Assembly (NCBI GenBank): GCA_932521025.1
Contig: OW051472.1
Location: 992,001-1,056,000, forward strand
Length of the DNA: 64,000 nt
Source of the DNA: Oscheius onirici
Taxonomy: Eukaryota > Nematoda > Chromadorea > Rhabditida > Rhabditidae
Reading direction: 5' to 3'
Below are positions 22,829-33,389 of this stretch, piece by piece; position 1 is the first letter of the stretch, and the number at the start of each line of letters is the position of its first letter. Both the position numbers and the translations under genes were made by a program. The notes below the pieces were generated by a model. It was given only the letters and a program-made list of their open reading frames with translations, was not told the origin of the DNA and searched no databases.

Positions 22829-23886
22829 TTAGAAGCGTCTTCTGAAGAATCGGTGAGGTTTGGCACCGCCGTCGCTGTTGTAAGCCTGCTGATTTCCGCC
22901 GGAAGAAGAGACTGGAGGAGGCTTGGGCTGAGAACTTTCGGCTCCTTCGTAGCCGGATGGGTGTTGCTGAAAACCGAGCAATACATATTCAGTACCAATA
23001 GGACGATCCTCTGACCTGTACTCTTTCCCAGTCACTGATTAGTACATCAGTTATTTTGTTTCTCTGTCTCTATACTCACCGGCGGCTTCTGTCCTCCATG
23101 ATCTCCTCCTCCATACGGTTTACCATGGTCTCCACTTGGCTTATGATCTCCTTTTCCATGGTCTCCTCCTCCATATGGCTTTTGATCCCCTCCTCCCTTT
23201 CCCTGGTCTCCAAATGGCTTGCCTCCTCCATGATCCCCGCCTCCAGAAGGTCCTGTACTGTAACTTCCACCTCCTGAAGGAGCTGGAGGACTAGGTGGGA
23301 CTGGCGGGCTGGAAGGTGGAGCTGGAGGACTCGGAGGAGCTGGACAACCTCCCCTAGTTCCTCCACATCCTCCCGGAGGCTTTCCATGCTCTCCTCCTCC
23401 TGGTGGCTTGTATCCTCCTTCTCCCGGCTTTCCATGATCTCCTCCACCTGGTGGCTTGTAGCCGCCTCCTTTGCCATGATCTCCTCCCTTTCCATGATCA
23501 CCTTTTCCGTGGTCTCCTTCTCCCTTCGGAGTCTTGTAGCCTCCATGATCTCCACCTCCTCCATACGGCTTCTTTCCTCCACCAGAAGGTCCTGGAGGAG
23601 AAGGAGCTCCACCTCCGAGTCCGCCAGCAGGGACAGGTGATCCGAGAACAGGAGTGGGAGCAGGTAGGGCTTTAGGATGACCGCCGTGACCTCCCTGGAA
23701 TATTTTTTGAATGAATAGACAGAAACTCACATCACTATTATATGCTTGCTGATCTCCACCATGGGCCGAGACTGGAGGCGGTTTCGGCTGAGAACCTTCG
23801 GCCTTCGGATAGCCAGAGTCCGAAGTGGGACCATAGCCTTGTCCAAAGGCTGTTGCCAGAAGACCTGCTACCAAGAAGAGACGCAT
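22829..23886 (-). CDS. Secreted Gly/Pro/His-rich protein 1 (QQAYNSD family)
   Basis: Three exons. Exon 1 (23886-23731) encodes the signal peptide MRLFLVAGLLATAFG and a short module GYGPTSDSGY..EGSQPKPPPVS..GGDQQAYNSD. Exon 2 is a low-complexity region with GGGDHGKGGDHGK, GYKPPGGG and PSPPAPPSSPPVPPSPP repeats. The last exon (ending at 22829) repeats the module: HPSGYEGAESSQPKPPPVSS, GGNQQAYNSDG, then a basic end KPHRFFRRRF. Introns are phase 0. The composition fits an extracellular structural or cuticle-like protein; this is inference. Two paralogues lie at 26.5 and 29.1 kb on the same strand. Confidence 0.8.
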
Positions 23887-24194
23887 GGTGGCCTGCTTGA
23901 ATTCTAATCTAGAGAAGGAGCTTAAATAGTGGTGCTTTTCAGTTCATCTCGAGATGATCTTGACCCTGCTTGGGATAACATAGGATGGCAGTTTGGTTAG
24001 CAAGTCAAGGGCGAAAAACAAGGGTGTTAAACTGGGATCATTAGGGGGATCATGACACAGTTTCCGTGTCAGCCTGCACAGTGGCAGTTTTTTCTAGAAG
24101 GTGTGACCGTTAGGTTTTGAACTTCTCTGACCATCTGTCTGTCAATGTCCCTGTCCCTCTTTCTCCCTGTCCAGTACAATTCTCTCAATGTTTA
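23887..24194. other. Intergenic, 5' flank of secreted gene 1
   Basis: Nothing coding seen. It lies between the start of secreted gene 1 and the stop of the helical-repeat gene on the same strand, so it must hold the promoter of the former and the 3' end of the latter. Confidence 0.4.
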
Positions 24195-25631
24195 TTAGAC
24201 TTCTTGATCAAAATGAACTGTGTAATACATTTGGAACAAGTGACTCTCTCTAATATTCTTAGGAATGTTTCCATTCTTCAAGATTGTTTGAATGATGTTC
24301 ATGGCTAGCTCTTTCAACACAGAATTCTTCTGGAATCTCCTTGAGACGTGAGCAAACAGAAAAAGGACTTGTGGTTCGATGATCATTTCTTCTAGAAGAT
24401 CCTGGTATTGACTGACCCTCTCCAGGATTCTCATAACAGGAATGGTCGAGAGCAATATTTGGTTATCCGGATTTTGCTGCAAATGCGATGATTAAACAAG
24501 GTTATGATGTTCAGTACCACATAGAACATGCACAGTCTGAAAAGCAGATCAATCAGCATTTGAAGGAATCGCCATCGCTCTCGTCGTCGGATTATTTGTT
24601 GGGAGACAACGTGGTGCAGATTTTTCTCTTCTATTGTCAGCGCCTCAATAAGCTGGAAAAAGAATGGATAGGACAAAGTAACAGTGACAGTGTTATTGTG
24701 TGCGAACATGCGAACAGGGGAAATAAGGCAACTTCGTGGCGGGACCCGCGACAAATTTTATTTTTGCGTTTTTCTCGTTCCACACTACTTTTTTCGATTT
24801 TTACTTGTTTTTAATCGATTTCTCGTCAAAAATTACGTCTTAAATGAGTGGTGGAACGATAAAGTTGGTGGAAAAATGATGGAAATAAAACTAACGTTTT
24901 TGGTCAAAAACGTTCTTTTCACCTATTTCCATAATTTTTCCACCAATTTTGACGTCCACCACTCATTTTAGGGGTAATTTTTGAAGAGAAATCGATTAGA
25001 AATGAGTAAAAATCGAAAAAATGAGTTTAGAACGAGAAAAATGCAAAAAGCAAAATTGCAGTGGGTCCCGCCACGTAGTTGGCCTATTCCCCTGCACGGC
25101 TATAATGAGACTGTCCTTTTAAAAGAATTCACCTCAAAATTCTCCCTAAGGAAATACAAATTTTTTTCGATAATCTCGATATTAAAGCACTGTTGTATGA
25201 GTGAATCAGAGTGTTCTATGAGTCTTTCGGCTACCAGTGTACATGAATCGCTCCGTATGGCTTCATTGAAGATCAAAATAACACGATGCTGAAGCATTCT
25301 ATTTTCGTAGAGAGAAGAATGTTATCGTACCTTAATTATTCGCGCTTCTTCCCTGGTATCGAGAAGCACATTCATGAGGTATGTTACCGCGTGAGAAGGA
25401 GCAAAAAGTAGCTGGCTGTTGGCTTTGCTATCTGTCAGAAAAACCAATTGGTAAAGTATTTCCTCCTGTACTTCTAGACTGTTAGCTCGGTAAAGAACAG
25501 CCAGTAGAGAGTTGATCAAATCGGGACAGTTGTCGACGGGCTCATGGGGATGGTGTGTTTGACTCAGGGTGAGAATAGATAGTTCCAGAAGAGGCTTGAC
25601 CATGGCTGGGACGATGTTGGTATAACTGGAA
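24195..25631 (-). CDS. Alpha-helical repeat protein, 5' end missing, unrecognised
   Basis: Four exons join in frame: about 25631-25331 (IVPAMVKPLLELSILTLSQ, NCPDLINSLLAVLYRANSLE, HAVTYLMNVLLDTREEARII), about 25288-25131 (HRVILIFNEAIRSDS, AERLIEHSDSLIQQCFNIEI), about 24655-24524 (LIEALTIEEKNLHHVV, RRRERWRFLQMLIDLLFRL) and about 24479-24195 (QNPDNQILLSTIPVMRILER, ELAMNIIQTILKNGNIP, SHLFQMYYTVHFDQEV). Leucine-rich paired helices suggest ARM/HEAT-like repeats, but no named family is evident. The first exon follows a TTTCCAG acceptor and has no ATG, so upstream coding is missing or lies beyond the MITE at 25.7-26.1 kb. The intron between exons 2 and 3 carries another MITE. Confidence 0.6.
24715..25094. 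mobile_element. hAT-like MITE, 380 bp, in an intron
   Basis: Ends are CAGGGGAA... and ...TTCCCCTG. The left arm (CAACTTCGTGGCGGGACCC, then GATTTTTACT, ATCGATTTCTCGTC) is mirrored by the right arm. The whole element can fold on itself around 24890. CAGGGG ends are typical of hAT elements. I do not see a clear 8-bp target duplication. It has no coding capacity. Confidence 0.65.
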
Positions 25632-25716
25632 AGGATCACAGTAAAAGCGAGATAAGTGAGTAATTTAGAAATCGATAAGGGTATATTGGAAAGCTGGAAA
25701 CTAGAAAGATTTCAAC

Positions 25717-26134
25717 CAGGGTTGGTCGAACTTTCGTGTTCGTTGTTCGTTTTGACCGAACACGAACACGAACAGTTCATGTTCGTGGGCGAAGACGGAA
25801 CTGGCGAATGTTCGTGTTCGCTCGACGACCAAAAAAGTGAAAATGTTCGCTGTTCGGGGCTCGAATAGAGTTCAAAAAAGGACGAACACGAACATTTTAT
25901 CCAGTGCTAATGGCAATAACCGTAGACTGTCCGAGTCGAAGGCATCAAAATTTTTCTTAGCCCCTTGGATTCCCTACTCATTTCCAGTTTGTTACTAAAC
26001 TTCTTTTTTGTGAAGTTAATCATCAAACGACTGATTCTTACAAAAAACAGTGATTCGGACGAAAACTCGTGAAATGTTCGGTCAAAAAAATTTAGGAGAT
26101 GTTCGCTAAAAATTTCAATGTTCGCTCAACCCTG
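25717..26134. mobile_element. hAT-like MITE, 418 bp, with 8-bp target duplication
   Basis: Ends are CAGGGTTGGTCGAAC and, on the other strand, CAGGGTTGAGCGAAC. Flanks are ATTTCAAC (25709-25716) and ATTCCAAC (26135-26142), an 8-bp target duplication with one mismatch. The interior is built from many GTTCG/CGAAC words, so several hairpins can form. No transposase frame. Confidence 0.72.
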
Positions 26135-26232
26135 ATTCCAACACATATCTGTCCCTCTGACTTTCAATCTCAGTCTTTCATTATTATACCCATGTTCATT
26201 ATTTTTTGTACAAGTTAACCTTATTCACAAGC

Positions 26233-26367
26233 TCATCCACAAGAAATTGGAGCAGGAGTTATAGGAGTCCCATCACTGTTGTAAGCCTGCTGGTTCCCTC
26301 CATTGGATGAAATTGAAGGCGGTTTAGGCTGCGTTCCTTCAGCTCCCTCATAGCCGGAAGGCTGTTG
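26233..26367 (-). CDS. Alternative or orphan last exon of secreted protein 2
   Basis: After a good acceptor (GTTTTCAG) the exon reads QQPSGYEGAEGTQPKPPS, GGNQQAYNSDG and ends TPITPAPISCG with TGA. It is the same terminal module as the last exon of the gene just upstream (26511-26655) and of secreted gene 1, but with a different, non-basic tail. Frame and phase are the same, so splicing from the upstream gene to this exon instead of its own last exon would give an alternative C-terminus. It could also be the remnant of a neighbouring duplicate. Confidence 0.55.
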   Translation of the reverse strand, partial: QQPSGYEGAEGTQPKPPSISSNGGNQQAYNSDGTPITPAPISCG

Positions 26368-26510
26368 CTGAAAACAAAAGTTTTCTGAGATCTGTGATTC
26401 TCTGTTCCCCTCTCTCTCCCTGTCTTTCCAAAAAGCTAAAAAGTCAGTTCAATGAACCCATATTCATTAGTAAAGAGATCCCATCAGTTTTGGTAAAGAT
26501 CTGACAGTTT

Positions 26511-28045
26511 TCAGTGGAATCTTCTTCTTCCAAAGAAACGATGATGACCGACTTGAGCACCGTCGCTGTTGTAGGCCTGCTGATCTCCGCCGCCAGAAGA
26601 GACTGGAGCAGGCTTGGGCTGTGAACCTTCAGCTCCCTCATAGCCTGACGGTTCTTGCTGAAAATTTTAAAGTGGGGATGAGTTAGTCCTGCTCCCTAGC
26701 CTCTGTATCTCTCACTGTCTCTCATTAGTATCCAGTAGTCATCTGGGACTGTTAATTACTGTCCCTCTCTCTGTACTTACCATAGATCCTCCGTGATCCC
26801 CACCACCAGGATGATGTCCATCTTTTCCATGACCACCTCCAGGTGGTTTGTAGCCTCCAGATCCCCCATGATCTCCGCCACCAGGAGGCTTGTATCCTCC
26901 AGATCCGCCTCCAGGATGAGAGCCGGTGTCGCCAGGAGGCTTTCCACCACCAGATTCTCCATGATCACCTCCTCCACCTCCAGGAGGCTTGTATCCTCCT
27001 CCAGGATGAGAGCCTGTATCACCAGGAGGCTTTCCGCCACCAGATTCTCCATGATCACCGCCTCCGCCTCCAGGAGGTTTGTATCCGCCTCCAGGAGGTT
27101 TGTATCCGCCAGATCCTCCCGAGGGTGGGGCGGGATGACTAGGAGGACTGGGAGGACTGGCTGGTGGAGATGGGGGACTGGGAGGGGCTGGACAGCCACC
27201 AGACACGGCTCCATAACCTCCACAGCCGCCAGATCCTCCGGGAGGCTTTGCACCTCCGGATCCTCCATGATCACCTCCTCCAGGTGGCTTGTAGCCTCCA
27301 GATCCGCCAGGATTTCCACTTGGTGGGCTGGGTCCAGGTCCTCCGCCAGAAGGTCCGGTACTGTAACTTCCGCCACCCGGAGGAGCAGGCGGGCTGGGTG
27401 GACTGGGAGGATTAGCCGGTGGAGCTGGATGACTGGGAGGAGCGGGACAACTTTCGGAACCGCAACCTCCAGGATGTTCACCTCCTCCAGGTGGTTTGTA
27501 TCCTCCAGATCCTCCATGATCTCCACCTCCAGGCTGATGTCCATCGCCTCCGTGATCTCCTCCTCCTCCAGGTGGTTTGTAGCCTCCAGATCCTCCGTGG
27601 TCTCCGCCTCCAGGATGAGAACCAGTGTCACCAGGAGGCTTACTGCTTCCTCCAGTAGAGTAACTGCCTCCTCCAGAAGGAGATGGCGGGCTGGGAGGGG
27701 CGACTGGTCCAGTAGGAGGTGCAGGAGGAGCTTCTACCGGTGTGGGAGCTGCAGCAGCAACGGGAGTTGGAGCAGCAGCGGCAATTGGAGTTGGTGCTCC
27801 TTCCGGCTTCGGGTGGCTGCCAGCTCCCTGAAAATGAAGAACTAGACTGAGAGACAGAGAGTCAGAGAGACAGACTGACAGAAACTCACATCACTGTTGT
27901 AGGCCTGTTGATCACCGCCACTGGAAGAGACTGGAGCCGGTTTCGGCTGAGCGCCTTCGGCTGCCGAGTAGCCAGAGTCGGAAGATGGACCATAGCCCTG
28001 TCCCCATGCTGAGGCCAGGAGGCCTGCAATCAAGAAAAGACGCAT
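26511..28045 (-). CDS. Secreted Gly/Pro-rich protein 2 (QQAYNSD family)
   Basis: Exon 1 encodes the signal peptide MRLFLIAGLLASAWG and the module GYGPSSDSGY..EGAQPKPAPVSS..GGDQQAYNSD. Exon 2 (about 27830-26780) starts GAGSHPKPEGAPTPIAAAAP and continues as repeats: GGDHGGSGGYKPPGGG, SGGGKPPGDTGSHPGGG, and Pro-rich blocks such as PPSPPSPPASPPSPPSHP, with isolated Cys in GGCGGYGAVSGGCPAPP. Exon 3 (26655-26511) is the repeated terminal module EPSGYEGAEGSQPKPAPVSS, GGGDQQAYNSDG, ending in HHRFFGRRRFH. All introns are phase 0. Likely extracellular matrix or cuticle-type protein by composition only. Confidence 0.8.
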
Positions 28046-29131
28046 CTTGCCTGTTTTCCCTCTGAACACAGCTGCCTTATGTAGTACCCGATTTCAGTCC
28101 AATTAGGTGATCTTGACCCTTTGAGAGAGAGAGAGAAAGAGTTTTTTGGTTGGCAGAATGGTTCACAACCAAGGACGAACAACAAATTAGGATTTGCTGA
28201 GCTGTGGTCAAAGTTTGAGAGTCATGTTATCTGTCTCTGTATCAAGGCTGAATCTTTTGTGTTCTCTTTGAACTAATACCATACTCTGACTCTATGGCAG
28301 AGACAGTTACTGAGGTAGAACTCTTGGTAATAGTTCGACAGGCTTCTTCGTTGGTTATTTGGAACGTTCCCGCCAAAAAATTTTGAACTGCCGAACAATT
28401 ACCGAACTTTTGACTGTACCTGTATAGACTCTATCACCCAGTCGAAAGTATCAGGAGGATCCAGACTCTCTATAATCTCTTCTCCTGACAACTTTGCTCT
28501 TCTCTCCGAACCTCTCTGTCTCTGAATCTTGACAGGACTTTCAGTTCAACCAGATGGACTACCAGGGGAATTCTGACGCTTGACTCTCTCCTCTGCTGTC
28601 TCTCTGCAGCTCCCTTTACTTTCCACAAAAACCTCTTTTCAAAGATTTTCGGACTATCCGTTCAGTAGGGTGTGTCCAATTATCTCATTCCCTCCGTTCT
28701 CCGGGCATTTTTCAAAAACTGCCAACAACATATAACCTTGATGCGTTGCATTATCGCTCTGCGAGAAACTGAATCGTTTTTGATTTACTTTGACGATTTG
28801 AAATGAACGATTGCGCTTGTTTGCGATCTTAAGAGAGTTTTCCAAAAAGTCAAAGAGACAGAGATACAGAAAGAGAGTACGAAACTGACACTGGTGATCA
28901 GAGTCAGAGAGAATGAGGGACTGAGGGAGTCAGTACTGATAGAATCAGAGACTGATTGTGAGAGGCTGAAGGACTGAGCGTCTGAAAAACCCCGAGAGAT
29001 ACCGAGAGACTAGGGGGGAGTAAGAGAGACAAATCGACTGAACCTTTTACATACTCTCTGGATCAAAGAAACAAATAGTTCAAAACTTTATTTAGCGAAG
29101 AGATCTCATAAATTTTTCATCCAGGCTCTTC
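28046..29131. other. Intergenic, no gene seen
   Basis: Polypurine and GAGAGA/CTCTGTC-rich sequence between secreted genes 2 and 3. Short frames have no splice context. It probably holds the promoter of gene 2 and the 3' end of gene 3. Confidence 0.45.
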
Positions 29132-31521
29132 TCAAGCTCTATGCATCCTTCTTCTAAGCCGGAAGTCTCCAAAGTTCTGGTGCTGAAAATTCGTTTATTT
29201 TTCTCAATTCCCTTTGGAACTTACCATAGGAGACATGGCATAACCACTGGCTGGAGGAGGCTGAGGATGATAAGATCCTCCAGATCCTGGAGCTGTCGCG
29301 TAGCTAGAAGAGGGAGGAGAGGGCTGAGAGGGAGGGTACATTGGATGGGATGGCTGACTCGGAGGGTACATGGGAGGCTGAGCTGGGGGATAAGAAGGCT
29401 GAGAGGGAGCCATAGCGTAGCCTGGTCGAGGTTGACTGGGAGGATACATAGGCTGACTCGGTCCCATAGGAGTCTGGTATCCAGACGAGGGAGGGTACAT
29501 TGGATGGGACGGCTGACTCGGAGGGTACATTGGAGCAGGAGGCTGAGACGAAGAATAATTGGGTGGTTGGGGAGCCATAGCATAGCCAGAAGACGGAGGA
29601 TAGCTCGGGGGAGATGGCATCATACTCTGTTGAGGAGTATACGGTTGTATAGGCTGACTCGGAGGGTACATGGGAGCTGGAGGAGACGGTCTGTAACCTC
29701 CTGGAGCCATAACATAGCCACTCGATGGAGGAGAAGGCATGGGATTGTAGGACGGTGGACTGGGAGGATACATTGGATGAGGGGGCTGACTGGGAGGGTA
29801 CATGGGAGCTGGCGGCTGAGAAGGAGGATAAGTCGGTGGCATATAGGACGGGGGAGGCTGCATTGGAGGAGAAGGACCGTAACTCGGCTGACTGGGAGGG
29901 TACATGGGAGGTGAAGGAGGTTGATAAGTTGGTGGACGAGGAGGAGAAGGGCCAGGATAACTGGGCATCTGACCATGACTCGGAGGCATGGCATAACCAC
30001 TGGATGGAGGAGAAGGCATAGGGTTGTAGGACGGTGGACTGGGAGGGTACATAGGACCTGGAGGATAACTAGGCGGACTTGGAGGAGATGGTCCAGGGTA
30101 ACTGGGCATCTGACCATGACTCGGAGGCATGGCATAACCACTGGATGGAGGAGATGGATTGTAGGGAGGTGGTCTCGGAGGAGATGGTGGACTGGGAGGG
30201 TGCATTGGTGGAGAAGGAGGCTGAGCGGGAGGATAAGTCGGTGGTCTGGGAGGAGATGGTCCAGGGTAACTGGGCATCTGACCATGACTTGGCGGCATGG
30301 CATAGCCAGAGGACGGGGGAGGTCCGGGATTGTAGGACGGGGGACTAGGAGGATGCATTGGAGGGTAAGTCGGAGGTTTGGGAGGTCCAGGATTGTAAGA
30401 CGGGGGACTAGGAAGAGAAGGAGGACTGGGAGGATGCATTGGAGGATAATTTGGGGGTCTCGGAGGAGAGGGACCGTGACTCGGAGGCATGGCATATCCA
30501 GAAGGCGGAGGATTCATTGGTGGTGCAGGATTATAAGACGGAGGACTAGGAGGGTGCATTGGAGGAGAAGGAGGATTCATTGGTGGTCGGGGAGGTCCAG
30601 GATTGTAGGACGGAGGACTGGAATGGTGCATTGGAGGAACCGGAGGATGTGCAGGAGGATAACTAGGTGGAGAGGGAACGTGACTGGGAGACATAGCATA
30701 ACCGCCGGATGGAGAAGGAGGCATAGGCAATTCCAGAACGGGCGTTGGAGCTGGAAGAGCTTCTGGTGGAGCAGCTCCGACAAGGAAACCGCCAGCAGGA
30801 GCTGGAGGTGGCTGCGGTCCCATATCTGGGAGAGATGGAGGAACTGAGAAAGAGTGAGTCATGAGACAGAAAGACTTACCAGATGGAGATTGAGCGTGTC
30901 CAGAGGACGGAGGATGAGGCTTCGGAGGACCGTAGCCAGGCGGTTTTGGCATATGACCACCTCCTGGTGGCTTCGAACCGTGGCCGGGAGGAGTGGGATA
31001 GCTTCCCTGTGGGGAACGGTCAATGACGGGAGAGATGGCTCCAACGGGGACTGTCAAGGCTTGAGGAGCTGAAGCAGGCTGGGGAGGCGAAGGAGGAGGA
31101 TGGCCTTTCTGGAAAATTGCTATCGTCCCTGTCCCTGTCCCTGTCCCCAGGCTTGTTGAAAACCTGCGCTGCAGTCTGGGCCTGGCTGCGGTCTGAGCTG
31201 CGCCGCGGCCAGGTTGGACTTTGCGGCGGGCTAAAAAAATTCATTTCGCAATTTTTTCTGATTTTTTTTGTTTCCAAATACGTCCCCCGATACCGCAGCG
31301 CAGCGCAGATCAACAACCCAGAATCAACAAGCCTGCCTGTCCCTGTCCCTCAGTCTCACCTCATTGTTATAAGCCTGCTGATCACCTCCAGAAGCCGAAA
31401 CCGGCGGAGAAGGAGGCATCATAGCCTCAGCCGTCTCATACCCAGATCCTTGAACATTTCGGAAATGGCGAGCCGCTTGACTCACTCCCAGAAGGAGCCC
31501 CAGACAGAGTAAGACTCTCAT
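29132..31521 (-). CDS. Secreted Pro/Tyr/Ser-rich repeat protein 3 (QQAYNSD family)
   Basis: Exon 1 starts MRVLLCLGLLLGVSQA (signal peptide) and ends with the family motif PPSPPVSASGGDQQAYNNE. Exon 2 begins KGHPPPSPPQPASAPQALTV and runs to HAQSPSG; exon 3 is about 1.6 kb of near-tandem repeats: SSGYAMPPSHGQMPSYPGPS, PPRPPTYPP, MHPPSPPSYNPGPP and, toward the end, APMYPPSQPSHPMYPPS. The last short exon (29182-29132) reads HQNFGDFRLRRRMHRA with a basic end like the paralogues. Tyr/Pro repeats of this kind suggest a cross-linked extracellular coat, which is inference. Length about 650-690 aa. Confidence 0.78.
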
Positions 31522-31989
31522 CTAAAAGATTCTGTTCTGAACAAAAACTGAAAATTACCTATTGAGAGTTTTTGAACGAGAGCCCTGGGTCAGTTTCCTG
31601 ACTAGATACCGTCTTTTATACCGAACGCCAGCTTGACCTCCACGGGCTGAGAGCGATGTGGTAATTTTTGACGGCAGTAAACAACAACTTTTGGGTAAGA
31701 CAAAATTGGGGTAGGAGGGTGGATAATTGAGGCGCAAAGGTAATTGGTTGAAATTATCATAGAGACTTCCCCAGGTGTTTTTTCCTGACTCAAGAACCAA
31801 TTTTTCAGCTTTGAGATGTTCTAGAAAGTTGTTGCTTTGAAAAAAATAAGCAACTTTTCAGAACATACCAAAGCCAGAAAAAAAAAAGGTCCTGCACCTG
31901 AAAGCCGGCCCAAAAGACAAAGCGGTCCCCCTTTTATCAGTGCCCCTCTAATCTTATAGTTCCAAAAACAGGGCGGCGAAATTTTTTGT

Positions 31990-32058
31990 ACTCATAGCCT
32001 AGTGGTTACAGCTTCAGATTACAAATCGAATTCCCTGGGTTCGAATCCCCTCCTCATT
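31990..32058 (+). repeat. tRNA-like sequence (A and B box)
   Basis: TAGCCTAGTGGTTACAGC is a good A-box/D-arm, and CTGGGTTCGAATCCCC a near-perfect B box/T-loop. The acceptor halves do not pair, so it is a decayed tRNA or tRNA-derived SINE head rather than a working tRNA. Confidence 0.55.
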
Positions 32059-32368
32059 TTTATCGAGAACCATATATTTTATTTTTGAAAACAGTCCGAT
32101 TCGTATCAAACTTCACCAGAAAACTGATTTCTGCGCAATGGGAGAGAGAAAGGTGGCACCGCCTGCCACCGAGAAAAACCCAAATTTCAGCAATTTCGAT
32201 TTTATAGTTCTCATGGCAAAAAAACATAGATTTATTCAAAATGTGGAGAGATCTAGGAAAGACTATGGAACCCGTCGGAAAGGGGAAAACTATGCACAAT
32301 GTTTGTATCACTATTTGGTCTGGAAGAGGGAGCAAATCACAGCTTGAAAGACTAGTTTCGGCCAAAAA

Positions 32369-33389
32369 TTAATTACCTAAAAAGGTGGTCAAGAGAATGT
32401 AGGAGAGGACAAAAACGACGATGGCTATGTAGTTCTTCATTTCGCGTCTTTTGTGCTCCTGGTGCTCGTTCTGCATCCGATTCGTCTGCTGTTCCAGCTC
32501 TTTGCAGCGGTTCTCGAGGCGTTGCTTCTGAAAAAATGAGATTATACAAGTTAGATTATTCCGGTTCAATTTTAGATTCTACAAGCCGTCGCTGTTCATC
32601 GCCCGTGGCCTAGTGGCTATATAAATGGCTAGTAAGCAATCAGACGCGCTCGCGTCTGATTCCTCCCCATCAATTTTTTTGCTTCTACAAATAAATGCTT
32701 TCCAGACTTTCACCCTTTTGATAATTTCTAGGAAAAATATCAAAAAAAAACTTACCGCTAGCGTCACTGTCGAAAGAGCCTGCCTTGAGATGTCGTCGTC
32801 GGGAGAGAAGGTCGAAATTTGCTGTAGGAGATCCTCTATTATAAAATTCTTCACTATTCGTTTGGTTGGACAGCTTTCTCGGCACAGTGGACACAGAAAT
32901 ACCTGGAATTTTCAGAATTTTTTGGCTAAAAATGGGGAAAAGACTAAAATGGAGAAAAACTGACCCATTCGTTGTTGACGACGGTGGTAAGATTCTCTCG
33001 GACCGATATGTTCCGGACGCAGGAGCCGCAAAACGTGTGACCGCATTGTAAGATCATAGGCACCTGAAATTGAGCTCATTTCATCAGATTCGGAGAGTGT
33101 AAAATAGTTTTTTCGGCTAATTCTGATCCATTTCAGTCGTTCTGACCAAAACTGACAAGTGAAAATAGAACAAAAACTATAAAAAAAGACTCACAGAAGA
33201 GTATACATTATAGCAGACGGGACAACAGAAGACGGACGAATCTACCAGTACTTGTTCCGCTCCTTCGATATGATTAACTGGGTGCTAAAATACGTTTTTT
33301 CACCATTAAAAACACATTAAAAATACCTTATTTTTGTGCAACTTGACGCCAGAGACTTTGGTGAGTAGACTGCGAAGAAATCCCGACAT
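32369..33389 (-). CDS. RING-finger protein with C-terminal membrane anchor
   Basis: Five exons. The start is MSGFLRSLLTKVSGVKL. The RING spans about residues 37-87: CCPVCYNVYSS, then after a short intron VPMILQCGHTFCGSCV, and after another FLCPLCRESCP, i.e. C-x2-C ... C-x-H-x2-C-x2-C ... C-x2-C. A helical region (NFIIEDLLQQISTFSPDDD) follows, and the last exon holds a coiled coil (QRLENRCKELEQQTNRMQNE) and a single hydrophobic anchor (YIAIVVFVLSYILLTTFLGN) at the very C-terminus. This is the layout of a tail-anchored E3 ubiquitin ligase of an internal membrane. The fourth intron (about 32530-32755) contains a tRNA-like sequence. Confidence 0.78.
32603..32672 (+). repeat. tRNA-like sequence inside an intron
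   Basis: GTGGCCTAGTGGCTATATAA matches an A box; CGTCTGATTCCTCC is a weaker B box. It lies antisense in the last intron of the RING gene. Confidence 0.4.

Noticed and set aside
26793-27845. 350-codon Ser/Arg-rich plus-strand frame opposite secreted gene 2
   Set aside because: Shadow of the Gly/Pro repeats for the same reason; the minus frame has a signal peptide, splice sites and family motif.
29921-30847. Long Arg/Trp-rich plus-strand frame opposite secreted gene 3
   Set aside because: It is an antisense shadow of the Pro-rich repeats; simple repeat codons keep all frames open, and there is no signal peptide or sensible composition.
31990-32058. Functional tRNA gene
   Set aside because: A and B boxes are good but the acceptor stem and anticodon stem do not pair, so it is listed as a tRNA-like repeat.
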